Shown one piece after another: positions 47,816 through 58,283 of a DNA stretch of 64,000 bases; the first letter of the stretch is position 1; every line of letters starts with the position of its first letter. A program made the position numbers and the translations under genes. Under the pieces are notes generated by a model that searched no databases, was not told the origin of the DNA, and was given only the letters and a program-made list of their open reading frames with translations. Origin of the DNA: Bryum argenteum (Eukaryota; Streptophyta; Bryopsida; Bryales; Bryaceae); contig CM073323.1 in NCBI GenBank assembly GCA_037043015.1, positions 62,001 through 126,000 on the forward strand, written 5' to 3'.

Positions 47816-50800
47816 ATGGCAGACGAACTTTGCGAACAGAGAACACTACTGCGAGAGGAGGCCGAAGTCGAACTGCAAGGAGAGAAGCAAGTTGTGCAGC
47901 CAGAAGAAGAGCAAATCATGAAGGATCAACAGAATGTGAGTTCTCAATCATCGGAATCAAGGTTCTTTTCTTCCATTTACAGGACGGATCCATATTGGGG
48001 CCAAACAATGAAGACTCGGGGCGGGTTAGAATTCTCCAACTCCAGAAGCATTAAGGTATGATCTACAGAAAACCCTACAGAGGACAAGTCAGTATCAAAT
48101 CCGACCATTTCATGTTATTTTTTGCTTCCCTGAATTTCTATCATACTTTTCTTGAGGATCTGTGCGTTTGTATTCAATCTATCAACGTGTTGTTGGGATG
48201 GGCCATCTCGGGAATGCCCTGGCGTGATCCTCCAGCTTCCGCAGTGCAGGCCATCGGCAATGAAGCGAGAGGCTGAGCCCCTGGCATGAGCTCGGTGAAC
48301 CGCCCGTGGCGAGTCTCGGCCGTGTCGGACCGGTCCGTGAGCCTGGCTGCTTTGAGCCTCAAAGGGGTCGGTGGTGTCGTGGTGACGGTCTCAAGGTTCT
48401 TTGTAGCCCCGGGATTGTTGGGGGTGGCACTGCTTTGACCCCCGGTGTGGTGTTGGGCGATTGATGTTTTTTGAGAAGTGGTCGGATTCGCTCCGGACTT
48501 GCGTCGACGCAAATGAGCAAATCCGACCATTTCATGCTTTTTTTGCTTCCCGGGTTATTCATCAAACTTTTCTTGAGGATCGTGCGTTTGTATTCAATCT
48601 ATGAACGTCTTTGTTGGGATGGGCCATCTCGGGAATGCCCTGGCGTGATCCTCCGGCTTCCGCGATGCGAGGCCATCGGCAATGAAGCGGAGGCCGAGCC
48701 CCAGCATGAGCTCGGTGAACCGCCCGGTGGCCGAGTCTCGGCCGTGTCGACCGGGTCTGAGCCTGCCCTGCCGAGCCTCAAAGGGGTCGGTGGTGTCGTG
48801 GTGACGGTCTCAAGGTTGCTGTAGCCCTGGGATTGTTGGGGGGTGGCACCTGCTGTTGACCCCGGTGTGGTGTTGGCTGATTGATGTTTTTTGAGAAGTG
48901 GTCGGATTCGCTCCAGACTTGCGTCGACGCAAGTCTGGAGCAAATCCGACCATTTCATGCGTTTTTTTGCTTCCCGGGGTATTCATCATACTTTTCTTGA
49001 GGATCTGTGTGTTGGTCTATTATTTTTGGATTAAATGATCGTGCTTGCCTCCCTTAAGATGCTCTTTCGAGATGCGGGATTGTTGCTCCATTAAATCTCG
49101 AGTGCATAGTTTTACTTTTTATTTCATTTGTATAAGTATATTTTTCGTTCTAATAGTTTTCATTTCTATGGCAGGATGCACAAAAGCACGCACGTGTTGT
49201 TGAAGAAGAAGAATCGGACGCGGATAGCGATCTTTCCGCTTTGAGGGTCCATGTCCAAGCTTATGTAGAGTCTCGTCGATTAGCAATACCCCTGTCCGCT
49301 GTTCCCGAAACGCCCTCTTCTGCAACTCCTGTCCGTTGTACTTTTAGTGACGGCGTTGATCGGATTGCACGAGGGACTTTCAAAAGACCGAATTATTATG
49401 CAGAGGCGAAGGCGCGTCGTGCCCAAGCGATAGCAATGGCTAGAATTGAACCACGTCGTTCACCACAACTTTCAACCAAATGTACATCGAAATGGATATA
49501 TGCTTAGAGTATATGAAATATATGTGAACCTGTGCCGTATGTGACAAATATATAAATCTAATGATATCTAATTTTCATTCTCATAATTTCTTATTTTCTT
49601 GTGCGATGTTGTACTTGGTTTTTGGATTGTCAGATGATAGCATGTGAAGTGCCTGACCTTCGAGATGGACAAGACGATTCTCTCACTCCAAACAATATAG
49701 CCATGTCGGCGCACGATGCCCATGGTGGGAGTCCCGATGATAACACGATTCAGGCATTACAACAAATTGTTGGAGTTCCAGACGATGCGATGATAAACGA
49801 CATTCATCTCGGAACTGAAGATCTGCATTTACCGTCTCGAGACCATGACGGACTTCAGTCTTTTTCGGATGATGAAGAAACTACATTGCCAGGAGGTGTC
49901 AACGTTGGAATCATTCACATGCCTCAACATTTGCAAAACAAGGACCCTGAGTGGAGTGCGAACGAGATGCGCATGCTCCACAAGAGTGATTCCATAGCTA
50001 TCATCAACAGGTTACGCTACAAACCTGTCAAGAAGTCTCGTATGCTAATTCCGCTTTGCCGCCTCGTTTGTTATCCAAAGGTTCGCCCGATCTCAGAACA
50101 AGACGTCAGAAAACTTGAGAACGAGTTCAACAAGGGATACCGCGAAGGCGATCGGGTAATGTACGTGTCTCCCTTTGACAGAAAAGGCCGTGAAAAGATA
50201 GTTGACATTGAAGACGAACTCTGGAAGAACCCGCTTTGGAAAGCCGCAAATGAAGAGTTCGAGAGTACGCTGCGGACTGATCCAGATCTTTGTAACCTTT
50301 CTGACAAATATTTCTATGTCTACGAAGGTAACCACCGTGTTACAGCCTGGATGCGCCATATCGAGAGGTATCACAAGAATGATCCCTCGTGGTACATTTC
50401 GGTTGATTGCATCGTACTCGATGCCCGTGGTGAGAGCAATCTCCTCCTCGATGCTATGAACGACATTAACTGGTAAGTGAATGTCGCATTTTTTTATAAT
50501 AAATATCTTTCATGATTTCGTCATATACCATTCCCCTAATCTTTTATTCTATGTTGTAGGTCCACTGAACATGATCACGTCGAAGATAGTTTATGTGCGA
50601 AACTCCAACGCATGAGGAAGTTTGGCAAGTTGAAACTCGAAGATTTCAAGGACCTCATCTCTCCCGAAGATTACAGGATCTGTAAGAACGCCAAAGCAAA
50701 AAGGGAGACTTGGTATCCCGTCACAATAGACGTTTTTGTGAAATTCCTATACGCGGTAAGCTCACTACATATGAGCCGGACTCCTCTTCATCATTTTTTA

Positions 50801-53800
50801 TAAATCAACTTCTAATTTGTTTTCCGGTTGTCATATAGCGGAAGTTAGCGAAAAAAACATCCGATGAAGTCGAAGCTACGTACTACGCCACGGTTCCAAA
50901 AGACAAACAAATGGACTGGTGTATGGAGTGCCATGGACAATGCAATCAAGGCTGAAATCAAGTCAATACGTTGGAAGAACTTTGACAAGATGGTCGTTGT
51001 GGCCAATATCAAATTGGGGAAACAATTTGCGAAAGAGGTATTGATGGCTTGGTTCATCGTTTTACATCTGTATATTTTCATTTATGTTCTATTGCTCAAA
51101 TCAAAACCGTGAGTCGATGTGCGATTAATTCTCATTACTGACCAAAACCGAAACCCGACATGACGCTTGATCGCTTACACATGGTCGCCACTACCAATGT
51201 TAACTTTGATTTCAAAGCTAAGTGGGCGCAGTGGTGGTGGAACTCATCAAACGAAGATCGACGTTCGATTCGCTTTCAAAGATCGCCCTATGAAAGATAA
51301 AGCATTGGTTGCATTTCTACATCGTGCTTCTCTTTGGCGCGCGGTAACTTGCTTACATATTCCGGGATTACAAAATTTGAGTTTTTATGTTACTTGGAAT
51401 ATTAACGTATTTCCTGTATTCTCAGCTTGAGCAATCACTAGAAAGTGAATTGCAGAATCTGGTAGACAACGAGAACCTCAACATTGAGTGGTCTAGTGTT
51501 GTCCAAAAGCCATCGGCCTATATCGAGAAGTGGAGGTTAATCTTATGGGAGAAGGCATTCGGAAACTATCTTGCTCCAAACGCAAGTCCAAAGTTCATTA
51601 AAGGCTCGGATCTTCATAGAATTACTGGAGGCAAAGCTACAATTAAGCGGCTTGTATTCCGGTATGTATTCTTTTTCCTATAAAATTTTATAGATATTCC
51701 TGCAACATATTCAATTACCCCTATCTAATTTGTTTACTTTCATGTAGGTACTTAAAACAAGAGCTCGTTGCTAAGGGAGCATTACCTTCGTTCTCCATTC
51801 ACATGGAATTCGAGGACATTTCAGTGACGAATGATCCCCGCAGCTTTTTTTCCTCAGCCCAACAAGAGCGGTTCACTAACTCTCAATTGACGACCGGTGG
51901 ATGGTTCTTTGAGTGCGGCGACAAACTACGTCTACAAGGAGGAGAAGCATCTCTTTCAAACCCGCTTCAAACCCACCGACTCCGCACCGATGGACATTGA
52001 CGACGATGATGACGATGACGACCTCTCCATTTTACCGGATGGACTGATCCAATCTCTTCTCCTTCTTCACCAGTTCCAGGCGCCCAAGTCTCGTGCAACC
52101 AGGAAGCGACGCAATGCGGTTGCGGAACTGTAGTGGATCTCCGGCAAGAATCGGAAGAAACTCGCTCCCCTCCCGAAGACATTGCGAGCCGTAAGATGCC
52201 GATCGACTCGAGGCTTGGCGGAAGCAACAAATGCGAATCGACGCAATGCAAGATCGACTCGACTTTCTACAGTGGACTTACGAATGCGGGATCCCCTCCT
52301 CAATCGTTCACCGTGGACCATAACTCACAGCAGTCTCCGCGTCGCATCAGCCAGCCATTGTTTCCGAAACGCCCTCTTCCGAAACCCAATCACATTGGTA
52401 GCAGCTCGTCGTCAAAAATTTCGGTGACTCTGCCAATCTATCTCGAGAAGGGCAACATTGGAGACTTGGTTCATCAGTCGTCGAAGACTGCAAAATGGGA
52501 TTCGCAAATCCTCGATATCGTCGAGCACATTAGAAAGGTATTATTTCTTACATTAGTCATTTATAATCTCCTACTCATAAATCTTACTTGTAAATCTATT
52601 TGCCACTTTCTAATAGTTGATTTGTATCTCAGATTGGCAAAGACCGTAAGTACCCGTGTTCGGCGATGGAGTATGAACCCAAGCATCCAGGAATTGATCT
52701 CATTTTTGCAGATGCTCCCGAAAACTTGCCTGTTCGGGTGTGTCTCCAACAAAATTCCATCCTGGAATCGGCGTGACAAAACCTACTTTGAGAGCCTCTT
52801 CGTGTTTGCCGCTTATCATTTGACGGACGTTGGAGCCATACTTCTCATGCATCCAAAATGTCGTAGAATCGAGCGTACTCTCGATTCTGAGTCTGCAACA
52901 TATGGTTTTCGTGCAGTTCGAGACCGGTGGGGATATAATCCCCTTCCTATGGCCTCTACCGTACCCAAACCGAAAGAGGTGCGTAATGATTCCAATTTCA
53001 AATTTCACGATTCATGATTATTTCCGACTATGCTTCTATGTTAACGTATATTTACTTGTGTTTTGCAGACTCACTGCTTCCACATCAAAGTCTATGTTCG
53101 TAAAGAGTATGTTTCGAAGTTCCAGACTCGGCAAGTGGCACACGATACATGGTGGGGTGTGGCAATCGTGCTGATGATGAAAGACCACCTCGGTAACTGC
53201 GAGAGAAAAGAAACATTACGTTATCGTCCGGACGGTACGCCGTGGCGTGGCTCACGAGAGAAGGACCCCTCCTTCATTCAGTGTTTCGTTGATTGTCTCA
53301 CGGACGACGGAGGTATAGTCTTCGATTGGAGCGCTAGTACAGGTAATGTTTCCGTAAACACTACATTCGAGTTTGTTTATACACACTTCGCTTTTCTAAC
53401 GTGGGCTTCTGTTTTTGTAGGTGCATCTGTAATTGCTTGCGCGCGCTCCAACCGACACCTCATCGCCATGGAACCTGACGAAGAAATCTTTGATGGTGTG
53501 CTAGCCGATTACAAGAACGGTCCTCCCGGTGATGAAGAAAGTGGAGAATCTGCCCCTCCCGCGGATTATGACTCTGACGAACCGGTCGTGAAGAAGCCAC
53601 GAAAGTTCATTGGTGCGTAATTCCATCTTGTATTCTTTTTCTGGATTTTTATTTAGCACTTACAAATCTGTTGGGTGACTTTCTTTGCAATTTTAGGATC
53701 GCAGTCTGAAGGAGCGATTGACTCGCAACGCTCATCTCTACAAGAGCCCTCCATCAAAATTCACCCTACCATCGTACGAGCGACGACTTGCTCAAGAGTT

Positions 53801-53852
53801 TGTTCAAGCTCCATCTCCCATACTCTCTCGACACTCCACGTCGACGTTATAG
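47816..53852 (+). pseudogene. ParB-like domain fused to N4/N6 DNA methyltransferase, element 2 copy
   Basis: Candidate 5' exons: 47816-47935 (MADELCEQRTLL, acidic) and from 49175 (DAQKHARVVEEEES). ParB exon 49634-50472 is intact, with KKSRMLIPLCR, then YVYEGNHRVTAW and ISVDCIVLD. Later exons: 50560-50755, from 50838, to about 51346, 51427-51662, from 51750, 52133-52540, 52634-52978, 53070-53341, from 53421, and a last one to TAG at 53852 (FTLPSYERRLAQEF). Methyltransferase part: GIDLIFADAPEN at the motif IV place, GAILLMHP, DGTPWRG, motif I DWSASTGASV. Frameshifts lie near 50915, 51290 and 52740. Several introns fall at the same places as in element 1, showing common descent. DPPY is again not intact. 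The 51662/51750 intron is absent from element 1. Confidence 0.75.
48085..49017. repeat. Tandem array of a 422-bp MITE-like unit inside an intron
   Basis: Unit starts (AAATCCGACCATTTCATG) at 48097, 48519 and 48942, so 2.2 copies at a period of 422-423 bp. Each unit starts with CAAATCCGACC and ends with GGTCGGATT, so it carries terminal inverted repeats. Where copies 2 and 3 meet, 48900-48951 forms a 52-bp near-perfect palindrome with one mismatched pair; 48911-48940 is perfect. The third copy is cut off after about 75 bp. Confidence 0.85.
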
Positions 53853-54840
53853 CAATAGTGTGCTTAAGTTTATAGACTTTGAGGCCGATCGTGTGATCGG
53901 CACTTTAATGGTTCAACACCTTCCGCCTAGAGTGTGATTTGTTTTCCGATAGGTACTGGACATGGTACTAGAGTATTCGTTTACCTCGATCTATTATCTT
54001 TGCTATAGCATGTATTTGTGTTTTTCAATATATATGGTTTTATATATTTATGTATTGTGATTATCGTTTATAGCTTAAGCTACACTAAGTGTTTCAAGTA
54101 TCACTTTAAGTATCTCACTACAATGTAATCTAAAGCCATGCTTGATCAGAATGAAGACGTCGGCCTAATTTTGATGTAACTTAAACTCCGGTTTCGATGC
54201 ACCGGTGTATGTAAATGCTTAAGTTCTAAACTAAATGCAGACTAAAAGTTTGAAAAGGTCTTTTTTTATTTCCATTGGAGTGATTGATTTTTGCCAATGT
54301 TGGTAGGGGCTATAGTGCAGTATTTGTATAGCTCGGGATAGCGACTTTAAGACGCGATTGCAACGCTCAAACGAGGCCGAGGAGAATCGAACTCGGACCA
54401 CCGCAATGCCACGTGAATGTCTTTTCGTACATCTTACAAGGAGACACGGAACGACGACGTGTAGTGATAATTTTCGGATAATATATGCCAAGCATTTACA
54501 TATAATTCTAACAAGTGCAATACGCTATTGATGACGTCGACCCTAATTAGTCTGTAAAGCTTATTGTTGATAAATTAAACTTATTGATTACCTAAATGGA
54601 TCATCCCAAATTTCGGTTTATATTTTGGATATGATTTGAATTGTGTTGGTTACACATGATGATGCTAGTCCATAATTTAATTAACTTTTATCTAAACTTA
54701 CAAGTGTGGATAATTTTTGAAATATTGTGTGACCTATGTCCACGGTTTTGGGTACTTTTATGCCTAAAAATGACCATTTCAAAAATTATAAACCACCCAT
54801 TCCATGGTAATAGGGCCATTAACTTTAAATTTTTTTTTTC
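53853..54840. other. Spacer before the right end of element 2
   Basis: AT-rich, no gene supported. The corresponding part of element 1 holds the ADD gene; I find no ADD cysteine pattern here on the minus strand. GATGACGTCGACCCTAATT near 54530 matches a phrase near 18605 in element 1. Confidence 0.45.
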
Positions 54841-54908
54841 CTTACCGCTCAAACTTTACCGCTCACCGCTCAGCGCTCACCGCTCAACGCTCACACCGGT
54901 GGTTTCCC
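54841..54908. repeat. Right terminal inverted repeat with CCGCTCA array, element 2
   Basis: Plus strand shows CTTACCGCTCA, several CCGCTCA/GCGCTCA units, then CAACGCTCACAC and CGGTGGTTTCCC. It is the inverse of the left repeat at 40668-40712 with one or two differences in the paired part. Confidence 0.9.
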
Positions 54909-54919
54909 CCATTTGCGTA
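54909..54919. repeat. Right target-site duplication of element 2
   Basis: CCATTTGCGTA, identical to 40645-40655. Confidence 0.9.
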
Positions 54920-55634
54920 CGGTATTTTACAAACACTTTGCAATTTAAAGTCACTCTTTACCAGAGAGCGTGTGGAACTAAAGCTACTTTTCTAATTGAG
55001 GGGCATTCGAGGTCCGACACGACTTATTTAGGTAACGTAAAAGGTTACAATCCTTCCATAATTATAAATATGTGGTCATGAGACACTTCTAAGACATCTT
55101 TTTCATTAATATCTTATTTTTGTTGTCTCTCTCTTTTTCTCACAACAGCAATATCAATGATGGTACTATTTTTGGTTTACAAATGTCTCTTTAGTTGTAA
55201 TTAGCTGAAAAAATCAGCACTTTCCAAACTTGACAAGTGTTACTAATAAACTAAGATTGTCATTACTGTCCGAACGCTTTTGCTAACCACTGTATGTTGC
55301 ATTGTGACTATCACTCAGCTTGAAAAGTGTCAATCTTCTTCTTCTTCTTCCTCCACCTTGAGATACGTTGATTTACCTTGTTGGATTCGCCTCAAAGCTC
55401 CGGGAAGATTTCGGGCGCCTTGGAATGCTAGTGTTGTTCGGAGCATCGCCATTTCCAACATCCATCTGGGTTGAGTCTCAGTTAATACGACAATTGCAGT
55501 TGGAACCCTAATTTCTTCCCTAACACAGCTGCACCAATTCCTCAACCACCATCGCCATCGCTGGAGCTAGCGCACTGCCCCCAGGCATCATCCTCACGCT
55601 AGGGATTGTGAGTGTTGTTTGTGATCGAGCACGG
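54920..55634. other. Non-coding, right flank of element 2
   Basis: AT-rich with a short CTT microsatellite near 55332-55350. Probably promoter and leader for the ORF that follows. No gene seen. Confidence 0.3.
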
Positions 55635-56414
55635 ATGAGTAGGCCAGGACCAGTGAACCGGCAGAGAGTGGTGCAAGTGAAATATTTACATCAACACCAT
55701 GCAATTGAGATAACATATGACGATGTGTACAAAGCAATCGGGTGTTTGGCGCAGGTTGAGAATCTGAAAGCGCATCCGTGGCATGAGAAAAGGAGGTTTC
55801 TCGGGTTTTATGTGTTTCCATCACGTTCGAAGGCGATGGCATACGAGTATTTTGCCGACATTTTTTATGGTAAACCTGAAGATCTATGCCCCCTGTTAGC
55901 GAATTCGAAAACCTACTCGCATTTCTCTCATAAAATCTGCGAGGATTGCTTCAAGGGCCTTGTATCGTCAGGGAGGCTAGATTGTTACTGTGTGGGACTA
56001 GATGGGCAACCGGAGAGCAATCATACGAAGAAATACAAGGGGAAGTAGCTGAAGCAACAGATTCAGATTGTGGGGAGCAAGAGGGAGGCTAAAGTTGGTG
56101 CGAAGGAAGTGGCGACAGCCAAGGTTGGTACTAGGAAGGTACTAGTGGAACCGGCTAAGACAATGGACCTTCAGAGTGAGGAGGATTTCAACGAGGAGAA
56201 TGGGTTGTTAAAGCGGATTTGTGAGCTGGAGGACCAGCTGAGAGACTTTGAGGAGGATGTAGACACAGGTCGTGACCTTGTGTCCCAGCTCACAGTCTCC
56301 CACCGGCTGGCCAAGGACGAAATCGAAGATGCCAGGGCCACATTGTTGGCTTCAAGAGTGAGTAGTTTTCCTGCGTTGTCACTTTCCATGCAGAAATTGG
56401 TACCTGATCGGTAG
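55635..56414 (+). pseudogene. Unrecognised coiled-coil ORF with one internal stop
   Basis: Frame open from the ATG at 55635 (MSRPGPVNRQRVVQVKYL) to the stop at 56414, with one in-frame TAG at 56046-56048. The first part has HPWHEKRRFLGFYVFPSRS and a Cys pair in HKICEDCFKGLVSSGRLDCYC. The second part is predicted coiled coil (LKRICELEDQLRDFEEDV). The end, HRLAKDEIEDARATLLASR, loosely recalls the beginning of XH domains in plant RdDM proteins (IDN2/FDM), but this is weak. A possible splice donor (GTGAGT) at about 56358 means the gene may continue in another exon. I do not assign a function. Confidence 0.35.
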
Positions 56415-56875
56415 TAAAACTCATTCATTCTGGGATCACAGCGAGCTAAGGAATATATCTATTATCTAATAGCTTCTGTCTGTTTGGAATTGAGAATGAT
56501 TTTTTTTTTAAAAAACAAAGTCGAAATATCATTCGAGGGACACATGTAGCATGAGGGACCCTGGTCATGGCCAAACCTCAAATGTTCACATGCAGTGCAT
56601 ACAAGGCGACTCATATGTACGCATGAGTGACATCCATGGCCGGAGATCCCTAATGATACATTCTACCCTATGATTCTGATTCACTTCTCTCGGTCCGCTT
56701 CATCTCTTACCCAATCCAGAAAACCAATTGAACATTACGATCTCTGCTGAGTGAGCTCCTTTGCTGAAAGGAGGTTCGGGCGACTTCGTTGTTGTGTTTG
56801 TTGTGAAGGAATTCTAGTACTTACATTGCTCGGAAGGTATCTGTACATTGCCGATCAAGATACCTACCATAAAGA
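56415..56875. other. Non-coding
   Basis: No feature supported apart from a T-run/A-run near 56500-56517. Confidence 0.3.
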
Positions 56876-57794
56876 ATGAACATATTACTAGCAAGACCCA
56901 TAAAATCAACAACAAATAAACCCACAAGGATTCTAAACCCGATTTCACAAGATAATTTAGAAAACTTCAAAAGAATATTTTTTGAAGAAAACTCACACCA
57001 AATAAACGAACTCACAACACTTCTTACAAACAAACAAATAACCAACAACCAATGGCAAACAACATGCACAAAACTAGACCAACTAATACAACAAATATCT
57101 CAAAAAAATGAAATAACTTGCAGCGCCCCCCCCCCCACCCCAATACCCACTCTAACACAGCGCACAAACGAACAAGACGGATATCTACCTAGAAAACTAC
57201 AAAAACAATGGAAAAAACAACTATCCACCTATCATTTGATCAGAAAAGCGATATATATCACCAAAAACACACCGAATTGGCTAGACCACCCAATAATAGA
57301 CGAACTAAAAAAGCACTGCTACATAAATATCCCCACCCTCCACGCAAGAAATCGACCCACAAGAATGGACAAAAACCCTTGCAAAACTAGCCAAAACGCA
57401 AACAAAGAAGCACGAAAAATTACCACAAAATACTCCCAAACTTGCGTAAAAAAGGCCATCACAAAATATAGACAATTATATGAAAAAAGCCCCAAAAAAA
57501 TTAACAAAAGTCTTCAAAAACCAAGAAACACCACCACTTGATTGCATTTTAGATAGCCACAACAACTTACTTACGAATCCTCAAGATACTGCAAATGAAA
57601 TATACACTCAACAATCGAGTAACAACCGACCCTCTGTTCTAACATGCTACTACCAACCTCAACATCCGTCCAGATGCACATGCGTGGTAAGACAATATCC
57701 ATGGCATGATTTAGGCGGGTTCGTATTAGAAAAACGAGGCAATCCCGAAAAACAACTTCCCCTTGCCTCACTTATCATACAAAATATTGGATAA
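56876..57794 (+). mobile_element. LINE-like (non-LTR retrotransposon) fragment, AT-rich
   Basis: Two overlapping frames. The first (56876-57541) is rich in Asn, Lys, Thr and Gln: YLPRKLQKQWKKQLSTYHL and ARKITTKYSQTCVKKAITKY. The second (57480-57794) has a phrase like FKNQETPPLDCILDSHNNLL, then TNPQDTANEIY, then TCVVRQYPWHDL and GFVLEKRGNP. A basic helical stretch followed by DSHNNLLTNPQDTANEIY resembles the region between endonuclease and reverse transcriptase in LINE ORF2 proteins. The catalytic reverse transcriptase motif (YxDD) is absent and a frame change lies between the two frames, so this is a truncated remnant. Base composition is much more AT-rich than its surroundings. Confidence 0.45.
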
Positions 57795-58283
57795 AAGTAC
57801 AATGCTTGTCTTGTAGAACAAGCATATTTCCTCTTATTCATGTTTACTCTTATTCACACCTTGTAGGATTCAAACTCCAATCATGGAACATTGTGAAGAA
57901 GTTATGTGCAACACTTAACTTGATTTTTTTGACTTAAGTAAATTGAGCTTCTGTGAAAATTGGGGAGGATAAGCAATGAGTACCCCTAAAGTCTAGACAA
58001 AAGACCAAGAAGCCAATTCAGTGGAAAAGAAGTTCTAGGAATTTAACCTGAACAAATTACCCTACCTATCTGTACTTCTAACAAAATTGATCTCTACATC
58101 ATCACAAATTGGTTTGCAACTCTAATCACATCACAAAATTGGATACAAATTTGGTTTGTAGGTATGTGAACCTCAGTCCTGATCCTAAAGCCAATGGCGG
58201 AAACAATGCAATCCTAGATTCCTGACTACCCATTCAATCCAAGCTCGACATAAGCTTGACATGTGCTTCTACCTCCTAGTCAT
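57795..58283. other. Non-coding
   Basis: No feature supported. Confidence 0.3.

Larger units (their letters stand above)
40656..54908. mobile_element. Element 2: complete MULE-like transposon, 14.25 kb, with TIRs and target duplication
   Basis: Bounded by the 11-bp direct repeat CCATTTGCGTA. The left end reads GGACGTTGCTACC, then GTGTGAGCGTTGAGCGG and further TGAGCGG copies. The right end, read inward, is GGGAAACCACCG, then the same GTGTGAGCGTTGAGCGG and TGAGCGG/TGAGCGC copies. Contents: transposase (minus), small basic ORF (plus), ParB-like/DNA-methyltransferase gene (plus). The ADD gene of element 1 is absent. It landed 124 bp to the right of the Helitron end. Both main genes are damaged, so this copy would need help from another copy. 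Confidence 0.92.

Noticed and set aside
54375-54399. tRNA- or SINE-like B box on the minus strand (GAGTTCGATTC)
   Set aside because: No A box or cloverleaf partner could be found upstream, so not enough for a tRNA or SINE call.
53853-54540. Search for an ADD gene remnant in element 2
   Set aside because: No cysteine-pair pattern is visible on the minus strand; the gene appears absent there rather than decayed.
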